Positions 60,234 to 64,000 of a DNA stretch of 64,000 nucleotides are shown piece by piece. A program made the translations under genes and the position numbers. The notes under the pieces are model-generated. The model did not search any database, was not told where the DNA came from, and was given only the letters and a program-made list of their open reading frames with translations. The DNA is taken from assembly GCA_965218715.1 (NCBI GenBank), contig CBDCLY010000002.1:49096-113095 (forward strand), read 5' to 3'. Origin of the DNA: CBDCLY01 sp965218715. GTDB taxonomy: Bacteria; Bacteroidota; Bacteroidia; Flavobacteriales_E; Vicingaceae. Position 1 is the first letter of the stretch, and every line of letters begins with the position of its first letter.

Positions 60234-63060
60234 TAAAATTTAAAGCTTATTCCGTAGAGTATTTGTCTAGGTGATAAATACCTTGCTGGGTTAGTTGGAG
60301 GAACACCTGCCTCTTGTGGTCCAATGTATCTTGGATCACGCCATTCGTTCGGAACATCGTCTCCATCCTCATAAGCTTCACCAGTTATCGGGTTTACAAT
60401 TACTGAGTTTTTGATGTTCAATAGGTTACGAATTTCGATACTGACAGTAATGCCTGTCTTTTCTCCGGTTATAAAATTCTTAGATATCTTTAAATCCGAT
60501 TGCAACCAATGCTTGGATACCTCATCCAAGTAGCGATCATCCAAACGAACAAACAATGGTCTCCCTAAGCTATTTTCTCCATCTTGCTCATAGGGGGTAT
60601 ACCTAAATCCTGAGACATAATTGATGGAAGCAAATATTCTAAGACCGTTTATCCTTTTCCCTCTTATCTTGAAGGTAGAATCTGTGCTAAATACAAAACC
60701 CATTGTGATGTCCCAAGGACGATCAAAAGCAAGGTATTGCTCAGAAGACAATTCTACTGCTCCATTTTGTTCAATTTGCAAACCTGATTCTCTTGCTGAA
60801 TTAGATTTACCCCTAGCCACTTGGTAGGTAACATTCACAAAACTTCTATAATACTTTTTAAATCGAACAGATACTCCCACCTTCTATTCCAAAGATTCTA
60901 GCATAATCTTGATTGATAAACATCCTTTTGGTAACCGGTCTTCCTGTTTGGTCTTCAACAATTACACTCCGCTGAACGATGTAATCAAATCGATTGTTAT
61001 TGAAAGCCGCAACGGTTAAACCAATGTCTTTTGTGATTTGTGTTTTGTAACCGATCTCATAAGAAATGTTCACTTCAGGATTGATGTCTGGGTTTCCTAG
61101 ATTGGATAAGAAAGATCGATCCTGATACACTGGATCCAAACCTGCATAAACGAATCTTGGGTGAGGCAATCGCATAGAGTGGCCGTAATTGAAGTACAAT
61201 ACATTGTTTTCAGTCACTGGAAAGGATACATTAATTTTAGGCAATAGTCTCGCCTTTACCCTGCGACCAAACATTGCTGTTGTATTTTCCATGTAATCTT
61301 CTCTTACTTGATCAATCACAGGTGACAAGGGATCGTTTACCCGCATCGTCTGCAAATTTACCTGGAGCCCAATAATTGAATCGCATTCCAAGTGTTGCTA
61401 TAATACCGCGGTAACGTATTTCATCACTGATAAAGAAACCACCATTAAAAGGATTCACCTTCCAAATGTCATTTGAAGATCCAACGCTTGTTGATGGGGA
61501 AATTACGCTGTCGTTTATTTGAATTGGTGCTCCTATCCATGGCTTGGTTACATCCACCCATTGCAATTCTTGGCTTTTATGTTCCCATCCAAAACTGATC
61601 TTGCTCTTTTTTGATTTGCTATATCTTGTGAACTTGGTGCTTAAGGTATATTCTCTTGCATAGTGATCATGCCATAAAGGAGTAATTCCACCATTGTTAA
61701 TTAGGCCAGGGCCAGGCAAAACAAATAAAATTGGACTTCCAGGATTAAATATGCTAATTGGGTCCGTAACAATAGAGGCTTCATCATACAATTGATCTAC
61801 AGTTTCTTCTCTAAAGGGTCTGCCATTGGCATCGGCTCGCAAGTTGGTGAATAGTCTTCCAACAGAAACATTGAACCACCATTGTTCATTCAATATCTTT
61901 TTAAAATTAAGAGCAGTTAAATTAGAGTGGTGGGTATAGGTACTAGCATTGTCGAGGTTTAAGCTTCTGTTGTACTGAAATCCAGGTTGCAGTAAGGCAT
62001 CGAAACCAACAATTTGAAGCGTTCTAGTATTTTGATTGATGCTTAAACTATGCTGATTGGTGATTGTCAATTTTGAGCCCTTCTTTAACTTCCAACTGAT
62101 TTTTGCTGTGTGGGTGAAGTTATTGTCTTGTCTTGGCGCCCAGAACGATTGGTTGTCGGGGAACAATGAACTCCTCAATTGATCTGCCTCTTCGCCAAAA
62201 TAAGTATCTGTAAGTCGTGTAGTAAAATTGGTGAAAAAGGATAATTTCTTATTGGTTTTTGGGATGGGGCCACCAGCCGATAATTCTACAATATCAGTAT
62301 TCCATGCAGTCCCTTGGTTTTTATTAAATCCTAGGTTATCTCTTTGCCAAGTTCCTGAAAACTCTAATTGGTCTCCCCCTTCTCGGATGGTTGTTGAAAT
62401 AACACCAGAAGATCCATCGCCAAACTCTGCACCTACCCCACCAGTAATGATGTCAAGTTTTCCAATAGAGCTTGAGGCTACATTCACACCAAAACCAGTT
62501 CCAGCCAGAGGATCTTGAGCGCTAATTCCATCTACCATGTATTGAGTTTCATAAACTCTTGCTCCTCTAATTTGGAGTCCGTCTGGAGTTTTATTGATAC
62601 CCGACTGCATGGCGGCTAATTCCTGAACATCCCGAACGTTCATGTCGGCGATTTCTTTTTGCGAAATGCTCACCTCAGATTTTGCAGATTCTAGGTTAAC
62701 CAAGTTCTTTTCACCAACAATCTCTACTGCCTCTAATGCCTGGGAGCTCAGTTTCATTTCAACATCTAGCTTTTGAGCTGCGCCAGCTTTAACACTGACT
62801 CCATTATAGATTTTATCGGCATATCCGATGTAAGTGAACTTGATGGAATAATCTCCTGGCTTAATGTTTTCTAGCTCATAGCCCCCAACAAAATCAGTGC
62901 TAGTTGCTTTATAGGTTCCTACAATTATTATTGTGGCACCAATAAGAGTTTCTCCGCTACTGGCATCTTTTACAACACCCTTAATGCTTCCTGTTTCTTG
63001 AGCATAGCCCCAATTGCTTAGGAGAATAATTAATGATATGAATGCAATTTTTAGTTTCAT
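60233..63060 (-). pseudogene. TonB-dependent receptor with carboxypeptidase-like N-terminal domain, two frameshifts
   Basis: Signal peptide, a CarboxypepD_reg-like domain (GVVKDASSGETLIGATIIIVGT), the plug (ELAAMQSGINKTPDGLQIRGARVYETQYMVDGI) and a long barrel are encoded in three frames. At 61340-61342 the frame is lost after APGKFADDA and resumes VNDPLSPVIDQ; at 60876-60878 it is lost after GIEGG and resumes VSVRFKKYY. Each is repaired by removing one G from a GGG run. With both repaired, 2826 bases give 941 residues ending in the aromatic ISFKF of a barrel. The receptor should import or move a substrate with TonB. Its ATG shares a base with the upstream stop (TAATG). Confidence 0.85.
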
Positions 63061-64000
63061 TAATTGAATTCTACATTAAAAATTTGGTGAAATAGTTCTT
63101 CCAATTTAAGAGGGTCTCTATACAATTGGAAAATGGACATCCCAAAATAGACTTGGTTCAGTTTGCCATTGATTCTCCTTCCACTTGCAATGATTTTAGT
63201 ATCTGTCCATGGTCGATTTGGTCTTTGATCAACTACCTCAGCATAATACAAGACTTCAGTGTCTAAGGTATCGATGGTATACACTCCAACACCTGAAATT
63301 GCAGAAGTTGGCGATGGGTCTGTTGGTTGTAAGGCTGGAAATGAACTTATGGGAGAATAGATGCTATCCGTTCCGTAAATTCTAGCCGTTCCATAATCTT
63401 TTGTCGAAAGTCCATTTAAGGGAAGCACTCCTTTAAAACCGTCTATGTTTTGATCATGATCAAATTTCGTGGTGATGAAATATTTTCCACCAAGGTTAGC
63501 ATATTGTTGCAAGGAAGATGAGGCAAATTCTAAAAGCAATAAACTTGTACTCGTGTAAGGATTCAAGTAAGCCGTTTCATCTGAGTAAAAGAACATTTTA
63601 TCGTAAAACGACAACTGAATCTTAAAAGTGATGTTCCATAAAAATGGCCGATACAAACCATTAGCAGCGATGAGATCTAAGAAATCGAAATCAATGTTGA
63701 TATTGCTTAAGGTAGTGGTGTAAATTTGCTTTGCATTGCCACTTGCTCCACCAACTATTAATACATTGTTCTTTTTGTTTTTCATGAAAAACACCTTGGA
63801 AGTATCCACGATGCTTAATTCACCTGCTTGATCGGTAGCTCTAATGTATAGGTGATTGGTGTCTGACATCGACAATCCAGGAAGGCTAACATTAGAGGGA
63901 TTATCTTCAGTGTTGTAATATATTAATGCCGTTGTAGTATCTGAAGAATTTGGATCTGCCGGCACTAAAGAAATGATGGATTTGGATTTATTGATGGACA
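63060..64000 (-). CDS. Large surface-type protein of unknown family, C-terminal part (open at window edge)
   Basis: The frame is open through position 64000, so the start lies outside; a GTG at 63965 is not a credible start. The visible 313 residues begin with a probable Ig-like strand set (NHLYIRATDQAGELSIVDTS), then a Rossmann-like or flavodoxin-like stretch, NNVLIVGGASGNAKQIYTTTL with KMFFYSDETAY, and a beta-rich end. No known motif is certain. It is the first visible gene of the 58-64 kb operon and is coupled to the receptor by a one-base overlap. Confidence 0.6.
   Translation of the reverse strand, partial: SINKSKSIISLVPADPNSSDTTTALIYYNTEDNPSNVSLPGLSMSDTNHLYIRATDQAGELSIVDTSKVFFMKNKKNNVLIVGGASGNAKQIYTTTLSNINIDFDFLDLIAANGLYRPFLWNITFKIQLSFYDKMFFYSDETAYLNPYTSTSLLLLEFASSSLQQYANLGGKYFITTKFDHDQNIDGFKGVLPLNGLSTKDYGTARIYGTDSIYSPISSFPALQPTDPSPTSAISGVGVYTIDTLDTEVLYYAEVVDQRPNRPWTDTKIIASGRRINGKLNQVYFGMSIFQLYRDPLKLEELFHQIFNVEFN

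Noticed and set aside
59828..61342. Programmed ribosomal frameshifting or transcriptional slippage in the receptor and PorV-like genes
   Set aside because: The runs are only three to five bases long, need +1 shifts and lack stimulatory structures; insertion errors or recent mutations explain them more simply.

Overview
The window looks like chromosomal DNA of a Bacteroidota bacterium, most likely of the Flavobacteriales type. The reasons are type IX secretion (T9SS) sorting domains with the YPNP motif, a PorQ homologue, PorV-like and TonB-dependent receptor genes, SpI and lipoprotein signal peptides with very A-rich leaders, and promoters of the TTG...TAnnTTTG form used by the Bacteroidota housekeeping sigma factor. 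The DNA is A+T-rich. I see no rRNA, tRNA, CRISPR array, insertion sequence, phage module or plasmid function.

Region 1 (1-23.9 kb) is a dense core and housekeeping region. It holds the tail of an SGNH hydrolase, mtaB, a ferredoxin-type reductase, purC overlapping phoH, a SAM hydrolase, a glycosyltransferase, a LOG-family protein, a PagL-like outer-membrane protein with a GIN-domain lipoprotein, and ychF. It continues with a transketolase split into two subunits that flank a secreted VWA protein, a class III aminotransferase, a DEAD-box helicase, the rnz/STAS/pyrB/pyrR cluster, msrB, and a TPR histidine kinase with a LytTR response regulator.

Region 2 (24.0-36.8 kb) is the most remarkable part. 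A small secreted protein is followed by a giant cell-surface gene. It reads in one frame from 24516 to 36701 (4061 codons) apart from a single in-frame TAA at 26544-26546. It encodes a signal peptide, an IPT/TIG domain, a seven-bladed FG-GAP propeller, 23 HYR/Ig-like repeats (eleven of them in two arrays with a 237-bp period), two more propellers nested inside repeats, a His/Asp-rich segment plus a C-type lectin domain nested inside a HYR domain, a GEVED domain and a T9SS C-terminal domain. Across the 23 repeats one pair of cysteines is always either both present or both absent.

Region 3 (37-57.9 kb) contains a T9SS-exported SGNH protein, a lemA/TPM/TPM cluster, htpG, a pterin dehydratase, an M16 peptidase, an OmpA protein, a bestrophin, rpsA with a Lys/Ala-rich N-terminal extension, ispH, cmk, porQ, a second C-type lectin T9SS cargo, a sterol-desaturase-like enzyme, and a metallo-beta-lactamase/rhodanese protein next to a TauE/SafE exporter.

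Region 4 (58-64 kb) is one minus-strand operon with overlapping stops and starts: a protein open at the window edge, a TonB-dependent receptor, a PorV-like outer-membrane protein and an NHL-type lipoprotein. The receptor carries two frameshifts and the PorV-like gene one. Each is explained by a single extra base in a short homopolymer, so they may be sequence errors or very recent lesions. All four gene-breaking lesions in the window fall in surface or export genes and none in housekeeping genes.
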